DNA of 49,839 nucleotides from Betaproteobacteria bacterium (lineage in GTDB: Bacteria > Pseudomonadota > Gammaproteobacteria > Burkholderiales > Burkholderiaceae_C): positions 1 through 49,839 of the forward strand of contig JANXSZ010000043.1 of the NCBI GenBank assembly GCA_025356445.1, given 5' to 3'. Numbering within the stretch: position 1 is the first letter of the stretch; each line of letters opens with the position of its first letter. A program made the position numbers and the translations under genes. The notes below the pieces were generated by a model. The model saw nothing but the letters and a program-made list of their open reading frames with translations. It did no database searches and was not told the DNA's origin. This document shows positions 18,314 to 26,997 of this stretch, piece by piece.

Positions 18314-18721
18314 ATGCTCGGTTTTCACAAGTTCAAGTACGTAATTTCCGGCATTGTCCTTGCGGCCTCGTTGACCACAATGGGCAGTGCGTTCGCCAGA
18401 AAAACGGCTCCCGACAGCGTAGCGGTTGACAGCCTGCCCAGCATAGCGCTGGCAGAGTTGCCACCACAAGGCCGGGAAGTTTATGCCTTGATTTTGCAAG
18501 GGGCGACCTTCCCGAATGAAAAAGACGGTTCTGTCTTCGGTAACCGCGAGCGTCAGTTGCCAGCGCACAAACGCGGCTACTACCGTGAGTACACCGTACG
18601 TACCCCGGGTGCCCGCAACCGGGGTGCTCGCCGACTGATTTGCGGTGGCGAGCCTCGCGTGCCGGATGCTTGCTATTACACCGAAGACCACTACGCGTCG
18701 TTTCGCAAAGTGGTGCCTTAG
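18314..18721 (+). CDS. Secreted guanyl-specific ribonuclease (barnase/RNase Sa family)
   Basis: A 135-residue exported RNase. Signal peptide about 1-28 (YVISGIVLAASLTTMGSAFA), then the compact microbial RNase fold with catalytic Glu92 (YYREYTV), Arg106/107 (GARRLI) and general acid His126 (TEDHYASF), the same order as in barnase and RNase Sa. Cys110 and Cys120 could form a disulphide. The ATG is chosen because it gives the signal peptide, though no Shine-Dalgarno is visible. A barstar-family inhibitor follows 103 bases downstream, consistent with protection against enzyme that is not yet exported. Confidence 0.9.
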   Translation: MLGFHKFKYVISGIVLAASLTTMGSAFARKTAPDSVAVDSLPSIALAELPPQGREVYALILQGATFPNEKDGSVFGNRERQLPAHKRGYYREYTVRTPGARNRGARRLICGGEPRVPDACYYTEDHYASFRKVVP

Positions 18722-18824
18722 CCTGAAGCGCTAAGCAAAAAGTTTTCGATTGCGATGCGATCGCGCCGCAGTCACATGCGTTTTATAGTTTTAACAGTTT
18801 TTGACCTAAAGAAAGTGAACGGGG

Positions 18825-19250
18825 ATGGATACGCCGCTTCGTAAAGAACAAGACACACCACTGCGTGGTGTGCGCCCTAATATCGTGCAGTCGATTCGCG
18901 CTTTTCGCGTGCCTGAGCTGCAAGAGGCCGCTTTGGCCTTGGGTCAGCATTTCCTGTACGCCAACCTGAGCCAAGCGCAGAGCAAGCAGGATGTACTGGA
19001 CATGATCGCCCAGCAATTCACCTTCCCGACACACTTCGGTAAGAATTTTGATGCGCTGTATGACTGCATGACCGACCCTCTGCATAAATCAGGCCCACAG
19101 CCTGGCTTTATCGTGGTGTTGGAGCAAGTGCCTGCACACGCCAAGTTTGACAAAGAAGCGCGTGAGCAGTTGCTCGACGTGTTCCGGGAGACTGCGGACT
19201 ATTGGGGCGATCGAAAGATTCCGTTCCGATGCTTCTATTCTTTTCCGTAG
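18825..19250 (+). CDS. Barstar-family ribonuclease inhibitor
   Basis: A 141-residue cytoplasmic protein with the barstar fold: an N-terminal extension of about 35 residues, then strand-helix region LGQHFLYANLSQAQSKQDVL, the hallmark FPTHFGKNFDALYDCMTD in which the acidic face that blocks the RNase active site lies, and the final strand KIPFRCFYSF. It should bind and inhibit the RNase encoded just upstream. The 103-base gap suggests its own promoter. The N-terminal extension is longer than in the classical 90-residue barstar. Confidence 0.9.
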   Translation: MDTPLRKEQDTPLRGVRPNIVQSIRAFRVPELQEAALALGQHFLYANLSQAQSKQDVLDMIAQQFTFPTHFGKNFDALYDCMTDPLHKSGPQPGFIVVLEQVPAHAKFDKEAREQLLDVFRETADYWGDRKIPFRCFYSFP

Positions 19251-19441
19251 CCCGTTCTGCAACCACCAGCCAAGCAGAACGGGCGACCCAGGCACAGACC
19301 GGCGCCGTTTCCGGTATCGATCTCAGCAACGCGAATGACGGTGGCGAAAAAATGCCGACCGACAAACTCGTGGATGTATCCCCTTTGGCGCTGCGCATGA
19401 GCAGCCCTTTCAACTCAGGCTACTGGCTCTCTGCGGCTTAA
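19229..19441 (+). CDS. Possible 70-residue small protein overlapping the barstar end
   Basis: An ATG-initiated frame in a different register that overlaps the last 22 bases of the barstar gene and continues to a TAA at 19441, just before a strong terminator. It starts MLLFFSVARSATTSQAERAT; the rest is polar, without a recognised domain. Beyond the overlap the codons look like those of neighbouring genes (GACGGTGGCGAA, CTGCGC), which is mild support. It could equally be untranslated 3' sequence. Confidence 0.25.
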   Translation: MLLFFSVARSATTSQAERATQAQTGAVSGIDLSNANDGGEKMPTDKLVDVSPLALRMSSPFNSGYWLSAA

Positions 19442-19469
19442 ACATTTAGCGCCCCACCACCAGCAAGCC

Positions 19470-19517
19470 CCATGCAAAACGCCAAGCCAGATCACACTGG
19501 CTTGGCGTTTTGCATGG
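19470..19517. terminator. Bidirectional terminator with 21-bp perfect stem
   Basis: Arms CCATGCAAAACGCCAAGCCA(G) and its exact complement, 21 bp each, around a six-base loop ATCACA. The AAAA and TTTT tracts within the arms let it act in both directions. It separates the rightward barstar region from the convergent rsmA gene. Confidence 0.85.
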
Positions 19518-19556
19518 TGGACATGACGTCAACTGGACTGCTTTGCAGCAGTAGCG

Positions 19557-20420
19557 CTATTTCGCGTCTAAATTAGCAGCCAACGATGCTGACAATGCCT
19601 GCGCTAACAGCACGTACTCTTCAGGTGGCACCTCTTCGGCACGGCGTTGCAAGTTGAACGTACCAGTGAACGCTTTTTCTTCCAACCATTTACCCAAGCT
19701 GTGGCGCAGCAATTTACGCCGCTGACTGAAGGCCACTTTGACGGTGGCTTCCAGCGTTTTGAAGTCCACGACGGCAGGCGTTGCACGCGGCACCATGCGC
19801 ACCACAGCGCTGTCTACACGGGGTGGCGGGTCAAAGGACTCGGGCGGTACAAACAACACGTTGTCCATTGCATAACGCCATTGCAGCATCACGCTCAGAC
19901 GGCCATAGTCACTGCACGCAGGCTTGGCCACCATGCGGTCAATCACTTCTTTTTGCAGCATGAAATGCTGATCCTGAATGATGTCGGCAAAGTCAAGCAG
20001 GTGAAAAAGGATGGGCGTGGAAATGTTGTAGGGCAGGTTACCCACCACACGCAACTTGGGCAGTGCAGGTGCTGGAACGGCATCAGACGCTACATTTTTA
20101 ATAGCGATTAGCGCTGATTGAACTTGCGCAAAATCCACTTTCAGCACATCAGATTCGATGACCTGCAATTGCGGATGCTCACGCAGGCGTGCCGCCAAAT
20201 CGCGGTCAAGCTCGATCACCGTCAGTGCGCCCAGGCGCTCTACCAGCGGCTGAGTCAGTGCAGCGAGACCGGGGCCAATCTCCACCATCGGATCGCCTGC
20301 CACGGGCGCAATGGCGTCCACAATGGCGTTGATGATGTGGCGATCGGCCAAGAAATGCTGCCCAAAGCGCTTGCGCGCGACATGGGGAAAACGGTGGGAA
20401 GAGGAAGATGAGGCGCTCAT
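19557..20420 (-). CDS. rsmA: 16S rRNA dimethyladenosine transferase RsmA (KsgA)
   Basis: A 287-residue methyltransferase that dimethylates two adjacent adenines near the 3' end of 16S rRNA. Seen: N-terminal [12 protein letters not shown]-binding [12 protein letters not shown] (about 45-56), acidic ELDRDL, and the catalytic NLPYNIST motif (128-135). Between about residues 100 and 121 there is an insertion ([18 protein letters not shown]) not usual in the family, encoded by DNA resembling the intergenic GCTA...ATAGC repeat. Its ATG overlaps the surA stop (ATGA), so it is translationally coupled as last gene of lptD-surA-rsmA. Confidence 0.95.
   Translation of the reverse strand: MSASSSSSHRFPHVARKRFGQHFLADRHIINAIVDAIAPVAGDPMVEIGPGLAALTQPLVERLGALTVIELDRDLAARLREHPQLQVIESDVLKVDFAQVQSALIAIKNVASDAVPAPALPKLRVVGNLPYNISTPILFHLLDFADIIQDQHFMLQKEVIDRMVAKPACSDYGRLSVMLQWRYAMDNVLFVPPESFDPPPRVDSAVVRMVPRATPAVVDFKTLEATVKVAFSQRRKLLRHSLGKWLEEKAFTGTFNLQRRAEEVPPEEYVLLAQALSASLAANLDAK
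20089..20107. repeat. GCTA...ATAGC repeat core inside rsmA
   Basis: GCTACATTTTTAATAGCGA, followed by TTAGCGCT, resembles the short core of the extragenic repeats at 27871, 30581, 35393 and 47572. Here it lies within a coding region and accounts for much of the extra segment of RsmA. Confidence 0.4.
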
Positions 20421-21865
20421 TCTGGTGGCTCGCGCAGTTCAACATAGGCGCGGCCGCGCACTTCTTGCGCCCAATTGGCATACGCTTCGTCCAGTTTTTT
20501 CTCACGGACAAAATTGCGTGCCACCTCGCGCTGCTCGGCAGCGGTCAGCTTGGCCTCACGCCGCTCCATCAGCTGAATCAGGTGAACGCCGAAGCGCGAC
20601 ACCAACGGAGGGGCGATTTCGCCAGGTGCAAGGCCGTTCATCACGTCCTCAAACTCAGGGACAAAGGTGCCCGGGTTGACCCAACCGAGGTCGCCACCTT
20701 GAGTCGCGCTGCCATCTTGCGAGTTTTCACGGGCCAGGGTGGCAAAGTCCGCTTTGCCCGATTGGATGCTGCGGCGGAATTCAAACAGTTTTTCCAGTGC
20801 AGCGGCTTCGCTCAGCTGCGGCGTAACGCGCAACAAAATATGGCGGGCACGGCTCTGGGTAATGACCGCACTGGGCACGCCAGCCTGGGTCTTTTCCATC
20901 ACCTTCAAAACATGAAAACCAGCGCCTGAACGCACCACAGCCGACACACCGCCCACGTTCACATCTTTGGTCGCGTCCACAAACAGGCCAGGGTAACGGT
21001 CTGCTGGGCGCAAGCCCATGACGCCACCCGCCACCTTTTCTGGCGCGTCCGAATACTCTTGCACCAGGGCCGCAAAGTCATCCCCCGAACGGGCGCGGTC
21101 AAGCACGCGGCGGGCACGGGCCTCTAGCGCCGCAATTTGCGGGGCTGTGGCCGTCTCAGGCACAGCAACCAGCACCTGCGCTAAATTAAGGCTGAGGCGC
21201 GAGGGATCAACGTTGCTGCGTTCATCAGCGATGTACTGGTCAATATCCTGGTCCGTGATCTTCACCCGGCCTTCGACTTCACGCTCACGCAAGCGTGACA
21301 GCGTGACTTGCTGGCGCAGGTCTTCGCGAAAACGCTCATTGCTCATGCCTTCGGCGCGCAAACGGCGGCGAAACTCTGGCACATCGACCTGGTTGCGGCG
21401 GGCCACGTTCTGCTCGGCCAGATCCACAGCGGCTTCGTCCACTTTGATGCCGGTTTCTTTGGCTTGCTGCAACTGGGCTTTTTCATTGATGAGGCGCTCC
21501 AGCACCTCACGGGTTACCACCGAACGAGGGGGCAAAGCGCCGCCTTGCTGGCTCAGCTGCTGCTCGACGATAGCCAGACGTTGCACCACCTCGTAGTTGG
21601 TAATGGGTTCCGAATTCACCACGGCGACGATGAAGTCGGCTTGCTGTGGGGCGGAGGATGTAGCGGAGGCGGGAATACGCTGGCCAATGCGGCTGGGATT
21701 CAGCTGGGAGGAGGGTTTCAAGCCCTGCGCCTGAGCGGCCAGCGCCAGGCTGCTGCCGAGCAGGCACACCCAACCAGCCCGCACCAGACTGGCCTGCAGC
21801 GTTCTCGGCAGCACCGTACTCGACTGCCCCGCAGGTCGTGAAATTTCTGCGCGTTGAATCATCAT
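20417..21865 (-). CDS. surA: Periplasmic chaperone/prolyl isomerase SurA
   Basis: A 482-residue periplasmic chaperone that escorts unfolded outer-membrane proteins to the BAM complex. Signal region [21 protein letters not shown]-terminal SurA domain ([20 protein letters not shown]), then two parvulin-type PPIase domains (about 210-310 and 330-430; second one with [20 protein letters not shown]). The frame is open upstream inside lptD, but the ATG pair at 21865/21862, 16 bases past the lptD stop, gives the proper signal sequence. Middle gene of lptD-surA-rsmA, a conserved order. Confidence 0.94.
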   Translation of the reverse strand: MMIQRAEISRPAGQSSTVLPRTLQASLVRAGWVCLLGSSLALAAQAQGLKPSSQLNPSRIGQRIPASATSSAPQQADFIVAVVNSEPITNYEVVQRLAIVEQQLSQQGGALPPRSVVTREVLERLINEKAQLQQAKETGIKVDEAAVDLAEQNVARRNQVDVPEFRRRLRAEGMSNERFREDLRQQVTLSRLREREVEGRVKITDQDIDQYIADERSNVDPSRLSLNLAQVLVAVPETATAPQIAALEARARRVLDRARSGDDFAALVQEYSDAPEKVAGGVMGLRPADRYPGLFVDATKDVNVGGVSAVVRSGAGFHVLKVMEKTQAGVPSAVITQSRARHILLRVTPQLSEAAALEKLFEFRRSIQSGKADFATLARENSQDGSATQGGDLGWVNPGTFVPEFEDVMNGLAPGEIAPPLVSRFGVHLIQLMERREAKLTAAEQREVARNFVREKKLDEAYANWAQEVRGRAYVELREPPE

Positions 21866-21881
21866 GTCACTTGTTTCTCGG

Positions 21882-24413
21882 TCAGTCGTAATTGCTGAAA
21901 TGGCTGGGGGTGGGCTGCGTTTCGCGCAGGTACTGGTAGCGGGGCACATTTTGCTTGAAGATTCGCATCGGGCTGGTGCCCACGCCAACGCGGGAAAAGC
22001 CGACAAACTCCAGCTGGAATGAAATACTGGTGGCAGCGTTACCAGGAATGACACCGGGCGTCAGGCCCAAGGTGCTGGCGCTGGTTTGCAAACGGTCAAG
22101 CACCACGCGGCCCAGCCAGCAACCGGCATCGTACTCAAAACCGACCAACGCATCCACCAGTTTTTTGTCCCGCATGCTGTAGTTCAACCGGCCCACACTG
22201 TACCAGCGGCCCTCGCCCTGGCCTCGTCCAGAACCCAGGTCCTGGCCCTTATCACCCCACAGGTCATTGAGCGGCCACTGCCAACCCATGTCCAGCTGCT
22301 CACTGACATCGCGTTGAAAACGGTACGCCGCGCTGATGGTGCGGTAACTGCCGGGACTGTAGCGTGCGCCCACCGTGGCACGGGTGGAAAGATCGGTTTT
22401 CTGGTTGAACTGCACCGTGGAATCGAATGTCCACTTAGGTGTCCAGTTGACGGCAGCCCCCAGCAGCAAATCGCTGACCCGGTCTACCACCGGATTATCG
22501 GTAGGCAGCAAGGTCACCAGTTGGTCTTTGAAACGCAGGCGCTGGGCGATGCCCAAACGCAGGGCTTCTGCACCGGTTGCGGGGTCAATCAGGCGGCTGG
22601 TCAGGCCCACGGTCAGCAGGTTGTTGTCGGAAATGCGGTCGTTACCCGTGAACGCGTTCTCGGTATAGATGGTGGCAAAGTTGAAATCGGTCGCTGCGGT
22701 GTCGTAGCGCGGCAGCAGTTTTTGGTTGCGGTATGGGGTGTAGACGTAAAACGCACGCGGCTCCAGCGTTTGCGTAAAACTGCGCCCCAGGTAGGTGGCG
22801 TCACGCTCCAAGACCAAACCACCGTCCAGGCTGAAAGTGGGAACCAGGCGACTGGCTGTGGTGGTGCCGTCCGACAAAGGCGCATCAAACTGGTAGCTGG
22901 TGGCGTGCAACTGTGCCTTGGGCGTGACAAACCAACCTGGCGTTTGCCAAGGACGGCTGATTTGCAGCTTGGAGAACATGCGGTGCGCATCAGGCTGCAA
23001 GGTCAGCAGGCGGTTCGCAGAAAACTTGGTCGAATCACCCTCCGCCGAGAAATCGTACCCCCCCACGTTGGTGCGCCCATAGCGCGCAGTGAGTTGTGGC
23101 AAACGATCATACGGCGGAATGATCGGCGACAACGGGTCTTGCAGCGTCTGCCACTTCAGCGTGCGCAGACTGGCTGAAAAATCCCCTCTGCCCCAGCTCA
23201 ACGAGGCATCGTTGGGCAGCAAGCGCTGCGTCAGCGACGTGGAGCTGCGTGGGAAGTCGCGCCAGTAGTTGTCATCGCTCACACGGTTCAGGTTCACGTT
23301 CAGACCCAACCCACCGACAGCAGCAATGCCAGTATTCACCGTCGCGTTATGCGTCAACGCTGCCCCCCAACGATCGCGTTGGCGCAAGCTGTCGCCGGGC
23401 ATGTAGTCCAGCTTGGCGACACCCCGGTAGGTGGGTTCCAGGTAGCGGAATTCTGAATCCAGCTTCACGCCGCGCTTGCTCATCACGATGGGGGAAAACG
23501 TGGCATCGCGATTGGGTGCGATGTCCCAGTAATAGGACTGGGCGTACTGCACACCGGCGACGCTGTCCAGGCCCACGAGCGGTGGTAACCAGCCTGATTT
23601 GCGTTTGTCGCTTAGAGGGAAACTGAGCACGGGAATGGCAGGCATCGAAACGCCCTTGAACGTCATCACCGCATCCTTGGCAATGCCGACGTCTTCTTCT
23701 TCGTCAATGTCCAGCGAGGCAGCGCGCATGATCCAGGCGGGCATCCAGCTGGGGCCGGGTGTACGCTGGCAGGTGCTGTAGCTGGCATTGGTGATGATGG
23801 CATGCTTGCTGTCGGCAAAGTCCGCCCGATCAGCCTCGCCGTAGGCGTCGTTTTTCAAGAACCGGTATCGGGGCTGGTTAAAAAAACCCTCAAACGACTC
23901 CACCTTCAGCTCCATGTACGGGCCTTCGTAGACGTTGCCCCGGCGGTTGATGTGCACATTGCCCCGCGCTTTCGCCAAATCGTCCGGCTGGTAGTACTCG
24001 ATGCGGTCAGCGCGCAACGTCATGTCATTTCGGCGCAGCACGGCATTCCCCTCAACCGTGGCGTCCAGGTCTGGGCGGCCCGACATATGGTCACCACTCA
24101 AAAAGGTGGGCAACTCGTGGCGCACATCCAGGGGCAAAGTTTCAAGCAAAGAACGGCTACTTTTGAGTCGGAGCGCCTCTTCACCATACGCAGGCACCCC
24201 CACGGCCTCAACCGCCACTTGGGCATGGCCCAGGCGACACAGGCCCAGCGTGCACAGCACCAGCGTGAGCGGTGTCAACGAAAAACGAAAGCTACGGGTT
24301 TGGGGCTTCAAAAAGGACTTCAGAAAAAGACGAACGGTAACGGAGTCGGCATGGCGTGGTGACAGGTCTTGGTAACCTGGGTTTGTAGAATGGATTATCC
24401 ATGAGCCTGTCAT
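21882..24413 (-). CDS. lptD: LPS-assembly outer-membrane protein LptD
   Basis: An LptD (OstA/Imp) protein of up to 843 residues, which with LptE inserts lipopolysaccharide into the outer leaflet. N-terminal OstA-like domain (LDATVEGNAVLRRNDMTLRA), then a large C-terminal barrel. Two mature cysteines, Cys215 and Cys765, sit where the N-terminal/barrel disulphide is expected; the family often has four. The start is uncertain: the ATG at 24413 overlaps the divergent kinase gene by 13 bases and leaves about 34 residues before the signal peptide, whereas TTG at 24311 would give a normal signal peptide (FRFSLTPLTLVLCTLGLCRL). First gene of lptD-surA-rsmA. Confidence 0.94.
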   Translation of the reverse strand: MTGSWIIHSTNPGYQDLSPRHADSVTVRLFLKSFLKPQTRSFRFSLTPLTLVLCTLGLCRLGHAQVAVEAVGVPAYGEEALRLKSSRSLLETLPLDVRHELPTFLSGDHMSGRPDLDATVEGNAVLRRNDMTLRADRIEYYQPDDLAKARGNVHINRRGNVYEGPYMELKVESFEGFFNQPRYRFLKNDAYGEADRADFADSKHAIITNASYSTCQRTPGPSWMPAWIMRAASLDIDEEEDVGIAKDAVMTFKGVSMPAIPVLSFPLSDKRKSGWLPPLVGLDSVAGVQYAQSYYWDIAPNRDATFSPIVMSKRGVKLDSEFRYLEPTYRGVAKLDYMPGDSLRQRDRWGAALTHNATVNTGIAAVGGLGLNVNLNRVSDDNYWRDFPRSSTSLTQRLLPNDASLSWGRGDFSASLRTLKWQTLQDPLSPIIPPYDRLPQLTARYGRTNVGGYDFSAEGDSTKFSANRLLTLQPDAHRMFSKLQISRPWQTPGWFVTPKAQLHATSYQFDAPLSDGTTTASRLVPTFSLDGGLVLERDATYLGRSFTQTLEPRAFYVYTPYRNQKLLPRYDTAATDFNFATIYTENAFTGNDRISDNNLLTVGLTSRLIDPATGAEALRLGIAQRLRFKDQLVTLLPTDNPVVDRVSDLLLGAAVNWTPKWTFDSTVQFNQKTDLSTRATVGARYSPGSYRTISAAYRFQRDVSEQLDMGWQWPLNDLWGDKGQDLGSGRGQGEGRWYSVGRLNYSMRDKKLVDALVGFEYDAGCWLGRVVLDRLQTSASTLGLTPGVIPGNAATSISFQLEFVGFSRVGVGTSPMRIFKQNVPRYQYLRETQPTPSHFSNYD

Positions 24414-25594
24414 CCCCCCATCCCACCCCCCATCCTTCCCACACGCTCAGTTCTGAGGAACTGAGCTGGTCCAGCCCCGCCCGTGAGGCCGCGTTCAACA
24501 CGTGGATTGCACCCTTGGCAGCGCAACACCAGCTGAAGCTGGACACATTGCGCCCAGCTTCAGCGGATGCCAGCTTCCGGCGCTACCTGCGGCTGGATGT
24601 TCAGACCTCAGGGCAAGACACACCCCGTAGCCTTATTGTGATGGACGCGCCACCTGACAAGGAGGACTGCAAACCCTTCGTCAAAGTCGCGGCCTTGATG
24701 GCGACAGCCGGGCTGCATGTGCCCGACATCCTGGCGTGGGACGAGCCCAACGGCTTCATTCTGCTGAGTGATTTGGGGGCCCAGACCATGATGGCCGTGA
24801 TCCAGGACAAAACCCCGCCTGAATACCTCGTTCATCCCGAAGACCGGTTTTGGCACCGCCCTGCACCGAGCGAAGACGTGCAAGCCATGTACCTGCAAGC
24901 GCTGGACATCCTCATCGCCTGGCAACTTGCCTCGCGCCCCGGCGTGCTACCCGCTTACGACAGCGCTTTGCTGCACCGCGAGCTGAAACTGTTCCCCGAT
25001 TGGTATCTGGGCCAGTACCGGGGCATTGACGTGGACGCGCCCCAGCACAGCAAGCTCAAGCAAACGCTCAACGACACCTTCGGTATCCTCGTCAACAATA
25101 ATCTGGCAGCGCCCCAGGTCTATGTCCACCGTGATTTCATGCCAAGGAATTTAATGGTTGATGTGGCCCCCACGCTGGGTGTGCTGGACTTCCAGGACGC
25201 CGTGTACGGCCCCGTCACCTACGATATCGCCTGCCTGCTGCGCGACGCCTTTCTGAGCTGGGACGAAAGCTTTGTGCTGGACATCACCATCCGCTACTGG
25301 GAAAAAGCCCGCAAAGCGGGTCTGCTGGACTTTGAAGGCTGGAGCGAGAACTTTGGCGAGTTCTACCGCGCCGTGGAATGGATGGGCCTGCAGCGCCACC
25401 TCAAAGTAGCCGGCATCTTCGCCCGCCTGACCCTGCGCGACGGCAAACCGCAGTATTTGGCCGATGCGCCCCGTTTCATTGGCTACATCCGCGCCACCGC
25501 AGGCCGCTACCGGGAACTCAAGCCCCTGCTCTACCTGATCGACGAGGTAGAGGGCATCAAGGCGGACAGCGGTTATTCCTTCGGCCGGGTATAG
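24401..25594 (+). CDS. amgK: AmgK-like anomeric N-acetylmuramate/N-acetylglucosamine kinase
   Basis: A 397-residue aminoglycoside-phosphotransferase-fold kinase. Catalytic loop YVHRDFMPRNLM (Asp245, Asn250) and metal-binding VLDFQDA (Asp263) are intact. Its divergent position beside lptD is where AmgK lies in pseudomonads; AmgK phosphorylates cell-wall sugars at C1 for recycling to UDP-MurNAc. In that pathway it is normally followed by the uridylyltransferase MurU, but here an MFS transporter follows after 17 bases and no MurU is present in the window. The start overlaps the annotated lptD start. Substrate assignment is by family and context. Confidence 0.82.
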   Translation: MSLSSPHPTPHPSHTLSSEELSWSSPAREAAFNTWIAPLAAQHQLKLDTLRPASADASFRRYLRLDVQTSGQDTPRSLIVMDAPPDKEDCKPFVKVAALMATAGLHVPDILAWDEPNGFILLSDLGAQTMMAVIQDKTPPEYLVHPEDRFWHRPAPSEDVQAMYLQALDILIAWQLASRPGVLPAYDSALLHRELKLFPDWYLGQYRGIDVDAPQHSKLKQTLNDTFGILVNNNLAAPQVYVHRDFMPRNLMVDVAPTLGVLDFQDAVYGPVTYDIACLLRDAFLSWDESFVLDITIRYWEKARKAGLLDFEGWSENFGEFYRAVEWMGLQRHLKVAGIFARLTLRDGKPQYLADAPRFIGYIRATAGRYRELKPLLYLIDEVEGIKADSGYSFGRV

Positions 25595-25611
25595 GTCAGG
25601 GATAACAGGGC

Positions 25612-26880
25612 ATGGGTCGCTTTCTTTTCTGGTTGTCCCTGGCCCAGCTGATTTCTTGGGGCTCCACGTTTTATCTCTTTGGCCTGGTAGTGCTGCCCAT
25701 CGAGGCCGAACTGCACATCAACCGCGCCCAAAGTTCGCTCGGCTTCAGTCTGATGCTGCTGGCCGAAGGCGTACTGGCCTACCCGGTGGGCCGCTGGATT
25801 GACCGAGGCCACGCCCGGCTGGTGATGTCAGCAGGCTCAGTCCTCGCCGCACTGTGTCTGTTGGCACAAACCCAGATCAGCAACTTGCTGGGGTTTTACG
25901 CGGCCTGGACAGCGCTTGGGCTGGCACTCGCCTGCATCTTGTATTCCCCGGTGTTTGCGGTTGTCACACGGCGCTATCCCGTCGATTTCAGGCGCGCCAT
26001 CATCACCATCACCTTTCTGGGCGGGCTGGCCAGCACCGTGTTCATCCCTCTCACGCTCTGGCTGATCGACACATTGGGGTGGCGCGAGGCAGTGACGGTA
26101 TTGGCAGGCTTTCATCTGTTGGTTTGCCTGCCCGTGCATGGGCTGCTGCTGCGGGGCGAGCCTCCACAGGCACAGCCCACAGCAGCAACACGTGCCATGT
26201 CGGACGAAACAACACCATCGCAGGCCACACCATCACCATCCGCCCCCAGCCTCCAAACCTGCCTGCGCAGCCCCGTCTTTGTGCTGATTGGCGTGTTCAC
26301 AGCCCTGGGCATGGCGGTTACTGCAGCCATCCCACCGCACCTCGTGCCCCTGCTGCGTGAACAAGGCCTGCCAGAGCACTGGGTGGTGCTGGTGCCCGCC
26401 AGCATCGGCGTGCTGCAAGTGCTGGGCCGCTTGATGTTGTTCCGCCTGGAAAATCGCTTCAACGTCCACCGCGTCAACCTGCTCATCGTGCTGCTGATGC
26501 CTGCTTCGTTGCTGCTGTTGGCTTTGCTGATGGTCGCCGGGCCCGCCGCAGCCGTTGCTCTGGGACTGGCCTATGCCGGGTTGTATGGCCTCGCGAACGG
26601 GATGCTGACCATCGTCAAAGGCACGGCCATTGCCGAATACGTCAACCGCCAGCATGTGGCTGCGCTCAATGGCGCTTTAGGCCTGCCCTCTGCCATTGCC
26701 CGCGCCCTGGCGCCAGCGGCGGTAGGTAGCCTGTGGGGGGTGTCGCAAGGCTACGGCTGGGGGGTTGCCCTGCTGTTGGCCACAAGTTCCGTGGGATGTG
26801 GTGCCTTTGCACTGGCGCAACGGCTGGCGTTGCGGCGGGCCAGCGTTCCTGCAACGACGCTGAGCAGCAGAAAAATTTAA
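25612..26880 (+). CDS. MFS transporter
   Basis: A 422-residue, 12-helix major facilitator. N-terminal half starts FWLSLAQLISWGSTFYLFGL; the loop after TM2 carries GRWIDRGHARLV, the MFS motif A equivalent; a hydrophilic central linker (about 175-215, rich in Ser/Thr/Pro) separates the halves. It follows the AmgK-like kinase by 17 bases with an AGGG just ahead of its ATG, so they form an operon. Substrate unknown; import of a cell-wall sugar or related compound for the kinase is a plausible inference only. Resembles the OxlT/monocarboxylate-type MFS group in the order of motifs. Confidence 0.82.
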   Translation: MGRFLFWLSLAQLISWGSTFYLFGLVVLPIEAELHINRAQSSLGFSLMLLAEGVLAYPVGRWIDRGHARLVMSAGSVLAALCLLAQTQISNLLGFYAAWTALGLALACILYSPVFAVVTRRYPVDFRRAIITITFLGGLASTVFIPLTLWLIDTLGWREAVTVLAGFHLLVCLPVHGLLLRGEPPQAQPTAATRAMSDETTPSQATPSPSAPSLQTCLRSPVFVLIGVFTALGMAVTAAIPPHLVPLLREQGLPEHWVVLVPASIGVLQVLGRLMLFRLENRFNVHRVNLLIVLLMPASLLLLALLMVAGPAAAVALGLAYAGLYGLANGMLTIVKGTAIAEYVNRQHVAALNGALGLPSAIARALAPAAVGSLWGVSQGYGWGVALLLATSSVGCGAFALAQRLALRRASVPATTLSSRKI

Positions 26881-26997
26881 GCACAGTTTTGCGCTTTGTG
26901 ACATCCCCCATTCAGGGGATGCGGAACCGGCGAGTGGTCTATAGGATAGAGATCAGTCTTGCGTCTTATGACCTCTTCAACGCCCAAGGAACCCACT

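Noticed and set aside
22086-23177. 363-codon frame opposite lptD
   Set aside because: Antisense shadow without start signals or recognisable domain.
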